Positions 35,917-43,925 of a stretch of 64,000 bases of DNA are shown in pieces. The stretch lies in contig QAYY01000001.1 of NCBI GenBank assembly GCA_003054665.1, forward strand, positions 423,501 through 487,500, written 5' to 3'. Each line of letters starts with the position of its first letter. The first letter of the stretch is position 1. Source of the stretch: Opitutaceae bacterium EW11. Its GTDB lineage: Bacteria; Verrucomicrobiota; Verrucomicrobiia; Opitutales; Opitutaceae. Both the position numbers and the translations under genes were made by a program. The notes below the pieces were generated by a model that saw nothing but the letters and a program-made list of their open reading frames with translations, did not search any database and had not been told where the DNA came from.

Positions 35917-35957
35917 CCCCGGACCGATACTCGAAATGCGCGCCGACGCGAATCGGC
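35730..35957. repeat. 228 bp direct repeat, copy A (5' end of the quinone reductase gene)
   Basis: It matches 37361-37588 base for base without gaps, apart from at least six substitutions seen by eye. The match starts at TGCCCGGCGTG and ends after GACGCGAATCGGC. Both copies have the same orientation and flank the 1.4 kb foreign-looking block. Confidence 0.9.
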
Positions 35958-35974
35958 CGCGTCGCCTTGCCGGT

Positions 35975-36064
35975 CGTGCGGAGGCACCTCGTGCATCCGG
36001 TTGAGGATGCGCAGGAGGTTCGATTTTCCACCGCCACTGGGGCCGACGATGGCGGTCCGGCATA
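35975..36064 (-). pseudogene. Fragment of a phosphate ABC transporter ATPase gene (pstB-like)
   Basis: The minus strand encodes TAIVGPSGGGKSNLLRILNR followed by MHEVPP, which matches the Walker A region of PstB (GPSGcGKST...LNRMHE). Only about 30 residues remain; there is no start, no signature motif and no Walker B. The Walker A Thr/Ser is Asn here. It directly abuts copy A of the 228 bp repeat, so it marks a recombination junction. Confidence 0.65.
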
Positions 36065-36351
36065 GGCTAGCAGCACACAGCCTGCGCGTGGTGACACCGA
36101 ATAGTCCGCCTACGCTTGTGGCGCGCATGTCTACCACGCCATGATCTTGCGAATATCGAGGCGCATATCATGCCATGGCGCAAACTCGCGCTAATATAAC
36201 ATCATTGCACACAAGAACTGTTTTCACCAACAGTAGATTATATTATAGGGCATAGAGCGAGAATGAGCTCGCTGTATTCTGCGCACGATGGATTGTCTCA
36301 TCCTGGAAAAGAATAATGGTGCGCAGCCTCTTTGAAGAGGCACGAATAATA
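36065..36351. other. AT-richer intergenic stretch of foreign look
   Basis: Between the pstB remnant and the gene at 36352 the base composition drops visibly (for example AATATAACATCATTG and GATTATATTATAGGG). A small inverted repeat AGCGAG/CTCGCT lies near 36250. It probably carries the promoter of the 36352-37199 gene pair. No coding sequence is supported on either strand. Confidence 0.55.
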
Positions 36352-37065
36352 ATGAACCCTCGATCATACCTCACGCTTGGGGTGATCGCGCTGCTCACGG
36401 TGGGAGGGTGGTTCGTTTGGAGGACTACTGACCCCTCCGTCTGTCGCACGGTCACCGCACTCTCCACCACTAAAGAACGGCCGAAAGGCGCAAACCATCA
36501 GATCGCCAACCAGCAACCTGCGAGCCCAGACATCCAGGTAGCAGAGCCGCCGAAGCTAGCCCAATTCGTACCAAACATCGATGACGAGACGCTCGCCGCT
36601 TGCGGGTTCCAACCCTCCCAATATGCAGCGGTCAACGGGCTTTTCCAGGAGACTTATCTACTCGTTCTTAACAGAGTTGCAACCTATGGTACGGCTGTTT
36701 CTCAAAACGCGAACATAACGCGAATCACGGCTGATCTGGGCCCGGCGGCAAGCACCGCACTGAGGGAATACTTTGAGAGGGGACTGGAGCGCATCGCCGG
36801 GAAGCCCGGATTGGAGCGCTATCGCAACAGCGAGTATGCCGCATATATCGAACACAGTCTGTTCAGCTTCGCGGAGATGCCTGTAACCCTTACGCTCGAC
36901 AGCTCGACTCCAGGGATCACGAAGTTTGTCATCGCAACAGAGCAACCTGTTTCCGCGCGGGCTCCGGGAATGTACTATTTAGCATCGGAGATCCCTACAC
37001 ATTCGCTAAAGGAGTTGCTGCCCGAAGTATACGACAAATCCGTCCTGACGGGAGGCCGTCCATGA
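36352..37065 (+). CDS. Membrane-anchored protein of unknown function in a foreign-looking block
   Basis: A 237-residue protein starting MNPRSYLTLGVIALLTVGGW, with one N-terminal transmembrane helix (about 7-24) and the rest presumably outside the membrane. The body is mostly helical (TLAACGFQPSQYAAVNGLF, ALREYFERGLERIAGK). An upstream start at 36316 is possible. Codons such as ATA, CTA and AGG, rare in neighbouring genes, suggest transfer. It overlaps the next gene by ATGA, so the two are translationally coupled. I recognise no family. Confidence 0.72.
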   Translation: MNPRSYLTLGVIALLTVGGWFVWRTTDPSVCRTVTALSTTKERPKGANHQIANQQPASPDIQVAEPPKLAQFVPNIDDETLAACGFQPSQYAAVNGLFQETYLLVLNRVATYGTAVSQNANITRITADLGPAASTALREYFERGLERIAGKPGLERYRNSEYAAYIEHSLFSFAEMPVTLTLDSSTPGITKFVIATEQPVSARAPGMYYLASEIPTHSLKELLPEVYDKSVLTGGRP

Positions 37066-37199
37066 AACGACTGGCATTCCTAGCACTAGTATTGTGCCTG
37101 TTCAGCAAAATGTCCGGACAGGAGGTTTTCTGCGTGTCCGTGAAACCCTCTGACTACCTATCAAGCGAGGTTGGAGTTGGGGGACGCGCCGGCAAGTGA
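37062..37199 (+). CDS. Small secreted protein, 45 residues, possibly truncated
   Basis: The start ATG overlaps the stop of the preceding gene (ATGA), with GGAGG at 37051-37055, seven bases before the start. The first 20 residues (MKRLAFLALVLCLFSKMSGQ) are a clear signal peptide; the mature part is only about 25 residues (EVFCVSVKPSDYLSS and a Gly-rich tail). It may be a short secreted peptide or the stump of a longer gene cut by rearrangement. Codon use is as atypical as in its partner gene. Confidence 0.6.
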   Translation: MKRLAFLALVLCLFSKMSGQEVFCVSVKPSDYLSSEVGVGGRAGK

Positions 37200-37229
37200 G
37201 CGGTAGAACTGCAGAACACTATTCCCAGC

Positions 37230-37259
37230 GAGGGCCGACGTGTTAGTGCGACGGCCCTC
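37230..37259 (+). terminator. Hairpin downstream of the 36352-37199 gene pair
   Basis: Perfect arms GAGGGCCG (37230-37237) and CGGCCCTC (37252-37259) with a 14-base loop, 30 bp after the last stop. No T run follows, so it is only a likely transcript end. Confidence 0.5.
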
Positions 37260-37305
37260 CGATATCACGTGCATATCTATATAAAACTGCACGATCCTCC
37301 GGCCG

Positions 37306-37340
37306 CGTGCGGGTGACGCGACGCGTCCTTGCGGCGCGAC
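37306..37340 (+). repeat. Possible degenerate third copy of the 30 bp repeat
   Basis: CGTGCGGGTGACGCGACGCG followed by TCCTTGCGGCGCGAC resembles the 30 bp repeat at 7007-7036 with several changes and an insertion. It lies just before copy B of the 228 bp duplication. Confidence 0.35.
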
Positions 37341-37360
37341 TCAGCGCTGCCCGCGCGTGA

Positions 37361-37588
37361 TGCCCGGCGTGTACGGCAGGTTCGGCTTGGCGGCGTATTG
37401 CCCCGAGCGGATGTAGGTTTCGACGGGGTTCACCCCCGCCGCGTGTATCCGGACAACCACTTCGCCGGTGCGCGGGCGCGGGTCCGCCACCGTTTCCGAA
37501 ACCAGGACGTCGGGTCCCCCAAAACTGCGCACGAGGATAGCTTTCATCCCCGGACCGATACTGAAAATGCGCGCCGACGCGAATCGGC
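37361..37588 (-). pseudogene. 228 bp direct repeat, copy B: truncated 5' end of the quinone reductase gene
   Basis: From an ATG at 37547 (minus strand) it encodes the first 62 residues of the quinone reductase with one change (Ala27 to Thr), then runs into unrelated sequence and stops six codons later (ITRGQR). The whole Rossmann domain is missing, so it is not functional. It includes 41 bp upstream of the start. It lies 12 bp beyond the stop of the TAXI gene, which is probably where the intact reductase gene once stood. Confidence 0.88.
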
Positions 37589-37599
37589 GGACCTTCTCC

Positions 37600-38952
37600 T
37601 CAAGCCGGACGCGTCGCTGCCGCCAGCAACCTCTGCCGGACCGACGCAAGATGGCTGCGCAGCCAGTAGAAGCGGTCGGCAAACGACGCCGGCACCTTCA
37701 GCCGGTTGACCGTCTCCTCGATGTCGTCCAGCCGCCGAAGCAGCTCCTGGCGACGTTCCGCAGAGAGCGGCACGAAGGTTTCCCGCTCGATCCGCAGGAG
37801 CGGGCGATAGCAGCGGTAGAGCCGCAGCTGAACGCTGAGCCGGAAGGCGAGCGGCAAGAAGCGTATTGCCGGAACGATGACGAGGACAAGGGGCACCACC
37901 GCGACGAGGATTCGGTTGAGCAGGCTCGCCAGCCAGAACGAGTGGATGGTCCGGTAGAAGATGCCCTTGCCCGACTTGTAGTACCGAAGGGCGTCGTCGC
38001 TCACCGGAATCTCGTGCTCGATCGCCGCGGGAAACTCGCCCCGTCGCGTGAGCAGGCTCGCCTTGCCGTGGACCTCCTTGGCGACCTCCAGCAGAAGGTC
38101 GGAAAGCGCGGAGTTGAGTCCCTTGCGCGCCACCAGTTCGACCGTGGGGCCGACGAGAAACACATCCTGCCCCGGCAGATCCTTGCCCAGATCGATCGAT
38201 CCCCGCGGCAGCACCATCTTGTTCAAGTAGTCGAACCGCCGCACATAGGCGTCGGCCTGCGCGAAGTGGAAAAGCTGCACCTCGGGCGTGCGGATCAGGG
38301 TGCGCAGCGTCTGGAGCGAAGCAGAGTCTCCCATGAGGAAAACCGCGTCCAGCTTCCCCGCGAGGAGGTCCGCCGCGGCCGCATCCGCGTCGGAGTCGGA
38401 AAACGTCGTAGGGGCGCCGCTGATACCGTTCGCCTGAAGCAGCGCCAGGGCGAGATTCCGCGTCCCGCTGCCGGGCGCTCCCACGGCGATGCGTTTCCCA
38501 GCGAGATCGGCCAGTCGGCCGAACGGCGCGGCGTTACGGTAGAACACCCAGAGGGGCTGGTAGGCGATGCTCCCGAGTGACACGACCCCACCCACGTCGC
38601 CGCCCTTCGCCAGGCCGCTCGGGACAAAACCGACGTCGATCCCCTCCGCCGCGGACTGGAGCCGCTGCAGGTTTTCCTGCGAGCCCGCCGAGGGGCGGAT
38701 CTCCAGCGTGACGCCATGCGTGGCGAGCGATTTCTGGTAGGCTGCGGCCCAGCGCTGAAACGAACTGCCTTCCGGACCGGTCGTGAGGACGATTGTCCGG
38801 GAGGGCGCCGACCGGACCACCCACACCACGGCGAGGAGACAGACAATCCCCAGGAACAGGGCGACGGCGGTCGCGACCGCGGGGCTGAACCCGAAGGTCT
38901 CGATCAGCGTGGTGACGATGCGAAGCCGTTTCTTCTCTTTCGGAGTGTCCAT
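37600..38952 (-). CDS. TAXI family TRAP transporter solute-binding protein, membrane-anchored
   Basis: A 450-residue protein. After a short basic N-terminus comes a transmembrane helix (VATAVALFLGIVCLLAVVWVV, about 25-45), then the TAXI domain: TIVLTTGPEGSSFQRWAAAY, DVGFVPSGLAKGG, LAGKRIAVGAPGSGTRNLALALL and DAVFLMGDSAS. Two hydrophobic segments follow near 340-370 (LVAVVPLVLVIVPAIRFLPLAF), then a cytoplasmic helical tail with coiled-coil character (RRQELLRRLDDIEETVNRL). No TRAP permease (DctQM) gene is in the window. The membrane anchor and tail suggest an orphan sensor or scaffold role rather than free periplasmic binding. The quinone-reductase remnant follows immediately. Confidence 0.9.
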   Translation of the reverse strand: MDTPKEKKRLRIVTTLIETFGFSPAVATAVALFLGIVCLLAVVWVVRSAPSRTIVLTTGPEGSSFQRWAAAYQKSLATHGVTLEIRPSAGSQENLQRLQSAAEGIDVGFVPSGLAKGGDVGGVVSLGSIAYQPLWVFYRNAAPFGRLADLAGKRIAVGAPGSGTRNLALALLQANGISGAPTTFSDSDADAAAADLLAGKLDAVFLMGDSASLQTLRTLIRTPEVQLFHFAQADAYVRRFDYLNKMVLPRGSIDLGKDLPGQDVFLVGPTVELVARKGLNSALSDLLLEVAKEVHGKASLLTRRGEFPAAIEHEIPVSDDALRYYKSGKGIFYRTIHSFWLASLLNRILVAVVPLVLVIVPAIRFLPLAFRLSVQLRLYRCYRPLLRIERETFVPLSAERRQELLRRLDDIEETVNRLKVPASFADRFYWLRSHLASVRQRLLAAATRPA

Positions 38953-39037
38953 GGACGAGCGCCAAGCGCTCCTCCATGAGCCACGATCGCGTCTCTGCTT
39001 TCAAGCCCGGGCCGCGAGTCTGCCCGGACCCTGAAGG

Positions 39038-40246
39038 TCAGCGGGACTTCCACCACTGGCTGACCGAATCCGCGACCTGCGCCGTCTTGGCCGGCAGGGC
39101 GACGAGAAATTCGTGCACCTGCGGGATATAATGATCCGCCAGCCAGATCGCGGCGACCACCGCGGCGAGCCATACGAGCGAATCGAAGAAGCCGCCCGTC
39201 CAAACCATCCGCTTGCCCGTGACGGAGGCAACCAGCGCATGTTTCGCCGCCTTGATCGGCCAGATCGCGACATGGAAGAAAAACGCGAGCGCAACCACGC
39301 CGATCCAGAGCGGCACGCCGTCGGGCAGCGGGATGCCCCAGACGGAGCCGTGGCTCACGAGCAGCACGATCGTCCAGACGGCGAGAATCACGAGGCCGAA
39401 CTCGATGAACCCGAGAATCGGAAGAGCGAAGGCCGGCGCCGACGCCATCACGGGAACGGCATCGTAGTTCGCCGCTCCGTAGTGCCGCGCCCGGTACTCC
39501 TGGGCCCGCATCTGGCGCTTGAACTCGCGTCGCCAGTGCCGCCGTCCCGGACCGCGCCCGAACGAGCGCAGGCCGTCGTAGTACCCCTGTTTCGCCCGCC
39601 GGATGTACTCCTGGGCGGTCGCCGGATCTCCGCGTGCCGCCGCCCGTTCCGCGGCCGTCGTGGCGGACGGCAGCATGGCCGCCAGCGCGCCGTAGGCGAG
39701 AAGAGGAACGAAGATGAACCAGTGCGCACCGAGGCTGATCAGCGCGGACAACAGGACCACGCCGAGAAACACCAGGCGCACCACGATCGGATCGATCGAG
39801 AAATACGTCGCCACGCCGTTGCAGACGCCCGCCAGCATCGCTCCCTCGGGAATCTTGTAGAGGCGCTTGGCGGGCCCCGGATCTTCGCCGGAAGACGCGG
39901 CACCCCCTTTCGCTTCCGCCGAAGCTCCGGCGGCGCCGCCGGAAGGTCCAGCCGAGGTTGAGGACTGGGAAGTGGCGCCGGTTTCGTCGGCGTCGTCCTG
40001 CACGGGCCCCATTTCGGCGATCACGTTTTCCACCTCCTTCGCCAGAACGACGGATTTGTGCGGCCCCAGCACGGCGCGAAATTTGTCCGCGATGGCGGCT
40101 TCGATGTCGGCGAGAATCTCGTCCTTGTCGGGATTCGGCTCCAGGCGCCGGGCGGCGCCCTCGAGGTAGGACTGCAACGCCGCGTATCCGTTTTCCTCAA
40201 TCTGGAATGCGTTGCCGGCCAGGTTGACGGTGGTGACCTTGTTCAT
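39038..40246 (-). CDS. PspC domain membrane protein
   Basis: A 402-residue protein starting MNKVTTVNLAGNAFQIEENG, an N-terminal cytoplasmic domain of about 90 residues with DKDEILADIEAAIADKF, common in PspC proteins encoded next to PadR genes. After a Ser/Ala/Gly linker comes the PspC domain (KRLYKIPEGAMLAGVCNGVATYFSIDPIVVRLVFL, about 127-200) with its two helices. Further transmembrane helices lie at about 268-290, 306-325 and 350-375. PspC proteins take part in envelope stress responses. It is followed downstream by the TAXI gene. The PadR regulator gene is 18 bp upstream, so the two form an operon, presumably autoregulated. Confidence 0.9.
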   Translation of the reverse strand: MNKVTTVNLAGNAFQIEENGYAALQSYLEGAARRLEPNPDKDEILADIEAAIADKFRAVLGPHKSVVLAKEVENVIAEMGPVQDDADETGATSQSSTSAGPSGGAAGASAEAKGGAASSGEDPGPAKRLYKIPEGAMLAGVCNGVATYFSIDPIVVRLVFLGVVLLSALISLGAHWFIFVPLLAYGALAAMLPSATTAAERAAARGDPATAQEYIRRAKQGYYDGLRSFGRGPGRRHWRREFKRQMRAQEYRARHYGAANYDAVPVMASAPAFALPILGFIEFGLVILAVWTIVLLVSHGSVWGIPLPDGVPLWIGVVALAFFFHVAIWPIKAAKHALVASVTGKRMVWTGGFFDSLVWLAAVVAAIWLADHYIPQVHEFLVALPAKTAQVADSVSQWWKSR

Positions 40247-40264
40247 GGTGGTGATCGCTGTGAC

Positions 40265-40597
40265 TCAGGGGTTGCGCGAACCGAGATTCTGGACCGTGCC
40301 GGTGAGGCGCTCCCAAAACTCGGACGTTTCACGAAGGCGCTCCCGGCCCTTGGCCGTGAGCTGGTAATATTTCCGAGGGGGGCCGGCTTCCGACTCCTTC
40401 CACTCGTAGTCCAGCAGCTTTTCCCGGCGCATCTTGCTCAGCAGCGGATACAGCGTGCCTTCGGGAGTCGCGAATTCGGTCGCGCTCAGCTGCTTCAGGA
40501 TGTCCGCCGCGTAGACGCGGTCCGCCGCGATGATCTTCAGCAGGAGGAACTCCAGCATTCCTTTCCTGATGGGAGTGAATTTTTCGTTGAGGCTCAT
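40265..40597 (-). CDS. PadR family transcriptional regulator
   Basis: A 110-residue winged-helix regulator from MSLNEKFTPIRKGMLEFLLL. The PadR pattern is complete: KGMLEFLLLKIIAADRVYAADILKQL, then TPEGTLYPLLSKMRREKLLDYEW (recognition helix and wing) and GPPRKYYQLTAKGRERL. The C-terminal dimerisation helix is short, as in the PadR-s1 subgroup. An inverted repeat just upstream (40610-40635) is a good candidate for its own operator. The next gene, 18 bp downstream, is the PspC gene it probably controls. Confidence 0.93.
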   Translation of the reverse strand: MSLNEKFTPIRKGMLEFLLLKIIAADRVYAADILKQLSATEFATPEGTLYPLLSKMRREKLLDYEWKESEAGPPRKYYQLTAKGRERLRETSEFWERLTGTVQNLGSRNP

Positions 40598-40609
40598 CGT
40601 CGGCTTCCA

Positions 40610-40635
40610 AGCTACCTTGGTGCGGCAAGGTAGCT
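40610..40635. promoter_or_regulatory. Probable PadR operator: inverted repeat
   Basis: Perfect 10 bp arms AGCTACCTTG (40610-40619) and CAAGGTAGCT (40626-40635) with a 6 bp spacer, 12 bp before the PadR start. The size and symmetry fit a dimeric winged-helix regulator and autorepression of the padR-pspC operon. Confidence 0.65.
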
Positions 40636-40801
40636 GGTCTTCCGAAGGTGTCAAGCGCCAGAATGCGAACGACCGGAGACGCGACGGCGCCAGCGGTGAA
40701 ACGGATGCCTTTTCGGTCAGGCTTCAGTTCCACGGCGGAAATCCCGCGCAGGCTGCCGGTGCGACGAGAACGGCGGATGCCGCGCGAAGCGGGAACCGCG
40801 C

Positions 40802-43800
40802 TTACCTCGCTACGGGATGCGGAGCTTCGTCGAGCCGGCGGCGCACGATCACCGCGAGATCGCTGAACGAATAAGGTTTCTCGAGGTAGTTGATGCCGGA
40901 TTTCAGATCGAGCTGCTGCCCGACCGCGGAGGTGCTGTGCCCGGTGGTGTAGATGATGCGGAGGCTCGGGCTTCGGCGCATGAGTTCGTCGGCCAGATCC
41001 TTTCCGGATACGCCGCCCGGCATGATCAGGTCGGTCAGGAGCAGGTCCACCTTGTCCTGGATGCTTCCCCACTTCTCGAGCGCGTGGACGGCGTTGTCGG
41101 CCTCGTAGACGCGATAACCCCGCTCGCGGAGCGCGGCGCTGGCGAGCGCCCGGACGAGCGACTCGTCCTCGACGAGGAGGATGCTTTCGGTGCCTCCGCG
41201 GATGGCCGGTGTTTCTTCGCCCATCGCCGCCTCGGCGGCCGCCTGGCTGAGAGCGGGGAGGAAAATCCGGAAGGTCGTCCCCTTCCCCACCTCGCTGTCC
41301 AGTTCGAGCCAGCCGCGGTGTTGGTTGACGATGCCGAACACGGTCGCGAGGCCGAGTCCGGTACCCTTGCCGACCTCCTTCGTGGTGAAGAACGGCTCGA
41401 AGATCCGCGTCCTGATCTCCGGCGGAATCCCGCAGCCGGTATCCGTCACTTCGAGACAAACGTACCGGCCCTCCTTCGCCGGCGGGTGCGCCAGGACGTA
41501 CTCGGCGTCGAGCATCATCGAATCGATCGAGATCGTGAGCCGCCCGCCCGAGGGCATCGCGTCGCGGGCATTGACGACCAGGTTCATCAGCACCTGCTCC
41601 ATCATGCCCGGGTCGGCGTAGACCGGAGGCAGGCCGGGAGCGAACCGGCTTTCCAGCATGATATCCTCGCCGAGGATGCGCCGGAGCATCTTGGTCATGC
41701 TGCCGATCACCTCGCCGAGATCGACCGTTCGCGCCGTCTGCGTCTGGCGCCGGCTGAACGTCAGCAGCTGCCGCGTGAGATTGGAGGCGCGCTTGGCCGC
41801 ATCCATGATCTGCTGCATGCCCTGCTCGCTCTCTCGGTCCTCCTTCAGGCGCTGCACGAGCAGGGACGACTGGAGCTGGATAACCGTGAGCAGATTGTTG
41901 AAATCGTGCGCGATGCCGCCGGCGAGCTGACCCACCGCCTCCATCTTCTGCGCCTGCCTGAACTGCTCCTCCAACTCGCGGCGCTGGGTGATGTCGGAAG
42001 CGACGCCGGCGATGCGGTACGTCTTTCCCTCCGAGTCCTTCACCGGGAACGCGCGTTCGTGGATGCAGCGCACCGAACCGTCGGGCCGTACAATCCGGTA
42101 TTCCACGTCGTAAGTGCCGCCGACCTGCGCGCTCAGAGCGTCGCGAACGCGTTCGCGGTCCTCCTTGCACACGGCTTCGAGCCAGGACAGCGGATCGGCG
42201 TAGACGGCCTCGCAGCTGCGGCCCCAGATCCGGGCGTACGCGGGGCTGACATAGAACTTCTGGCCGGTGCTGGCGTCGGTCAGCCAGAACACCTCGTCGA
42301 TGTTCTCCGCCACCTGGCGGAAGCGCCGCTCGCTCTCGCGACGCGCATCCTCCGCGCGATCCAGCTCCGTGATGTCCTGGATCATCCACAAGTAGTGATC
42401 CTGCCCGTTCAGGACGATCTTCGCGACCGAGCTCAGGCCGACTCCGATTTCTCCGTTCTTCTTTCGCCCCATCAGCCGAAAGGCCACCGCGGCTCCTTTT
42501 TCCCGGCATTCTCGGAGAATCTCGGCGCGATCGGTGATTTCGCTCCACAACTTCAGATCGGCCGGGGTCCGGCCGATCACCTCCTCCCGGACGAAGCCCG
42601 TGCCGGAGAGGAACGCCCTGTTCGCCTCGACGAAATGATCGTCCGACGCCCGGACGATGCAGATGCCCGTCGGGCTCAGATTGAAGATCGTCGCCAGCCG
42701 CTCCTCGCTCGTGCGCAGCGCCTCCTCGACCAGCACCCGGTCGGTGATGTCGGTGTTGATCGTCATCGCCTGCCAGCTCCGAGGCCCGAGCGGCTCGAGG
42801 GTGGCGGCCTGGACAAAATAGTGCACGCGGCCGCCCCGATCCAGGGCCCGGAACTCCTGCTGCCAACTCCGCGCCCCGGACACGAGGCACTGGGAGATCT
42901 TGGCGAACGACGCCTTCCGGTCGTCCGGATGCTCGGCGGCGTCCCAGAATTCCCGATACTCCCGGCCAGGCGGCACCTCGAGCGGCAGCACCTGCTGCGC
43001 GGCCTCGGCGTCGGCGAAATGCCATTCCCAGCCGAGGCTGGCCGGCGGCTTTCCCTTGTCGGGACGCCAGTCCTCGGGGGCGGTCACGACCGCGTCGGCC
43101 ACGATGGTCCGCGCGTGCCGCAGGACGTTTCGCAACGCCGCCTCCGTGCGCTTGCGTTCGCTGATGTCGCGGAAGAGCGCGAGGGTGAAAGGCCGGTCGT
43201 ACAGCTCGACGCGGGAGACGCAGACGTGCACCGGCACGGGCGCGCCTCCGGCGCGGGGCACCAGCGCCTCCGATTCTCCGGAAACGTGCGAGCCGGCCTC
43301 GCCCGCCCGGTCCGGCAGCTGGAGGTGGGGGTTTCTTGGATACAGCTCGGCGCTCGTTGCGCCCAGCAGCTGCTCCCGCGTGCGGCGAAACAGAATCTCC
43401 GCCTGTTCGTTGGCGTCGATGATGCGGTCGGAATCCGCGGAGATCAGCAGCGCCGCGTCGCTCATGAAACGGAAGAGATGCCGGTATTTGTGCTCCGACA
43501 TCCGCATCTGCGTTTCCGCCTCCCGGTGCTGCTGGCGCTCGATCGCGTCCCTCAGCTCGCGCTCGATCGCGGGGACCAGTCGCGCGAGGTTGTTTTTCAT
43601 CACGTAGTCGTGCGCGCCGGCCTTCATCGCGCCGACGGCGATGTCCTCGCCCATCGTTCCGGACACGAAGATGAACGGCAGGTCCTGACCGCTCTCCTGC
43701 GCGGTGCGCAGGGCCGCCTCCCCGCTGAAATGCGGAAGCGAATAGTCGCTCAGGATCACGTCCCAACCGCCGGCGCCGAGCGCGGCCCGGAGATCGTCGC

Positions 43801-43915
43801 CTGTCTCGACGCGCTTCGCCGTCACGTCGTAACCGCCGCGCGAGAGCTCCCGAATGAGCAGCTTCGCGTCATCCTCGGAATCCTCCACGATCAGCACTCG
43901 GAGTGGCTTTTTCAT
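40802..43915 (-). CDS. Hybrid PAS histidine kinase with N- and C-terminal receiver domains
   Basis: A 1,037-residue cytoplasmic protein. Order: receiver domain 1-120 (ED at 11-12, phosphoacceptor Asp57 in ILSDYSLP, Lys107); four PAS/PAC units (about 140-255, 285-395, 400-515, 530-645); HisKA with GQLAGGIAHDFNNLLTVIQ (His670); ATPase domain with NLVVNARDAMPSGG, DTGCGIPPEI, FEPFFTTKEVGKGTGLGLATV; C-terminal receiver domain about 905-1030 (LLLTDLIMP, EKPYSFSDL). No membrane segment. The gene starts 10 bp after the stop of the Rcp1-like regulator gene and is the last of a four-gene operon headed by the TonB receptor. The N-terminal receiver suggests that it is itself a phosphorelay target. Confidence 0.93.
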   Translation of the reverse strand: MKKPLRVLIVEDSEDDAKLLIRELSRGGYDVTAKRVETGDDLRAALGAGGWDVILSDYSLPHFSGEAALRTAQESGQDLPFIFVSGTMGEDIAVGAMKAGAHDYVMKNNLARLVPAIERELRDAIERQQHREAETQMRMSEHKYRHLFRFMSDAALLISADSDRIIDANEQAEILFRRTREQLLGATSAELYPRNPHLQLPDRAGEAGSHVSGESEALVPRAGGAPVPVHVCVSRVELYDRPFTLALFRDISERKRTEAALRNVLRHARTIVADAVVTAPEDWRPDKGKPPASLGWEWHFADAEAAQQVLPLEVPPGREYREFWDAAEHPDDRKASFAKISQCLVSGARSWQQEFRALDRGGRVHYFVQAATLEPLGPRSWQAMTINTDITDRVLVEEALRTSEERLATIFNLSPTGICIVRASDDHFVEANRAFLSGTGFVREEVIGRTPADLKLWSEITDRAEILRECREKGAAVAFRLMGRKKNGEIGVGLSSVAKIVLNGQDHYLWMIQDITELDRAEDARRESERRFRQVAENIDEVFWLTDASTGQKFYVSPAYARIWGRSCEAVYADPLSWLEAVCKEDRERVRDALSAQVGGTYDVEYRIVRPDGSVRCIHERAFPVKDSEGKTYRIAGVASDITQRRELEEQFRQAQKMEAVGQLAGGIAHDFNNLLTVIQLQSSLLVQRLKEDRESEQGMQQIMDAAKRASNLTRQLLTFSRRQTQTARTVDLGEVIGSMTKMLRRILGEDIMLESRFAPGLPPVYADPGMMEQVLMNLVVNARDAMPSGGRLTISIDSMMLDAEYVLAHPPAKEGRYVCLEVTDTGCGIPPEIRTRIFEPFFTTKEVGKGTGLGLATVFGIVNQHRGWLELDSEVGKGTTFRIFLPALSQAAAEAAMGEETPAIRGGTESILLVEDESLVRALASAALRERGYRVYEADNAVHALEKWGSIQDKVDLLLTDLIMPGGVSGKDLADELMRRSPSLRIIYTTGHSTSAVGQQLDLKSGINYLEKPYSFSDLAVIVRRRLDEAPHPVAR

Positions 43916-43925
43916 GGCGCACCTC

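Noticed and set aside
36243-36470. 75-codon minus-strand frame in the AT-rich block
   Set aside because: It overlaps the start of the better-supported 36352 gene, has no ribosome-binding site and no domain.
28296-37199. Known defence islands (CBASS, CRISPR, restriction-modification, retron) around the caspase operon
   Set aside because: No cyclase, Cas, methylase, reverse transcriptase or nuclease gene was found in or beside this segment, so no named defence system is claimed.
35730-37588. Composite transposon with the 228 bp repeats as insertion sequences
   Set aside because: The repeats encode part of a reductase, have no inverted ends and no transposase; they are a segmental duplication.
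37341-37682. Second quinone reductase gene
   Set aside because: Only the first 62 residues of the enzyme are present, preceded by read-through of the TAXI end; it is a truncated duplicate.
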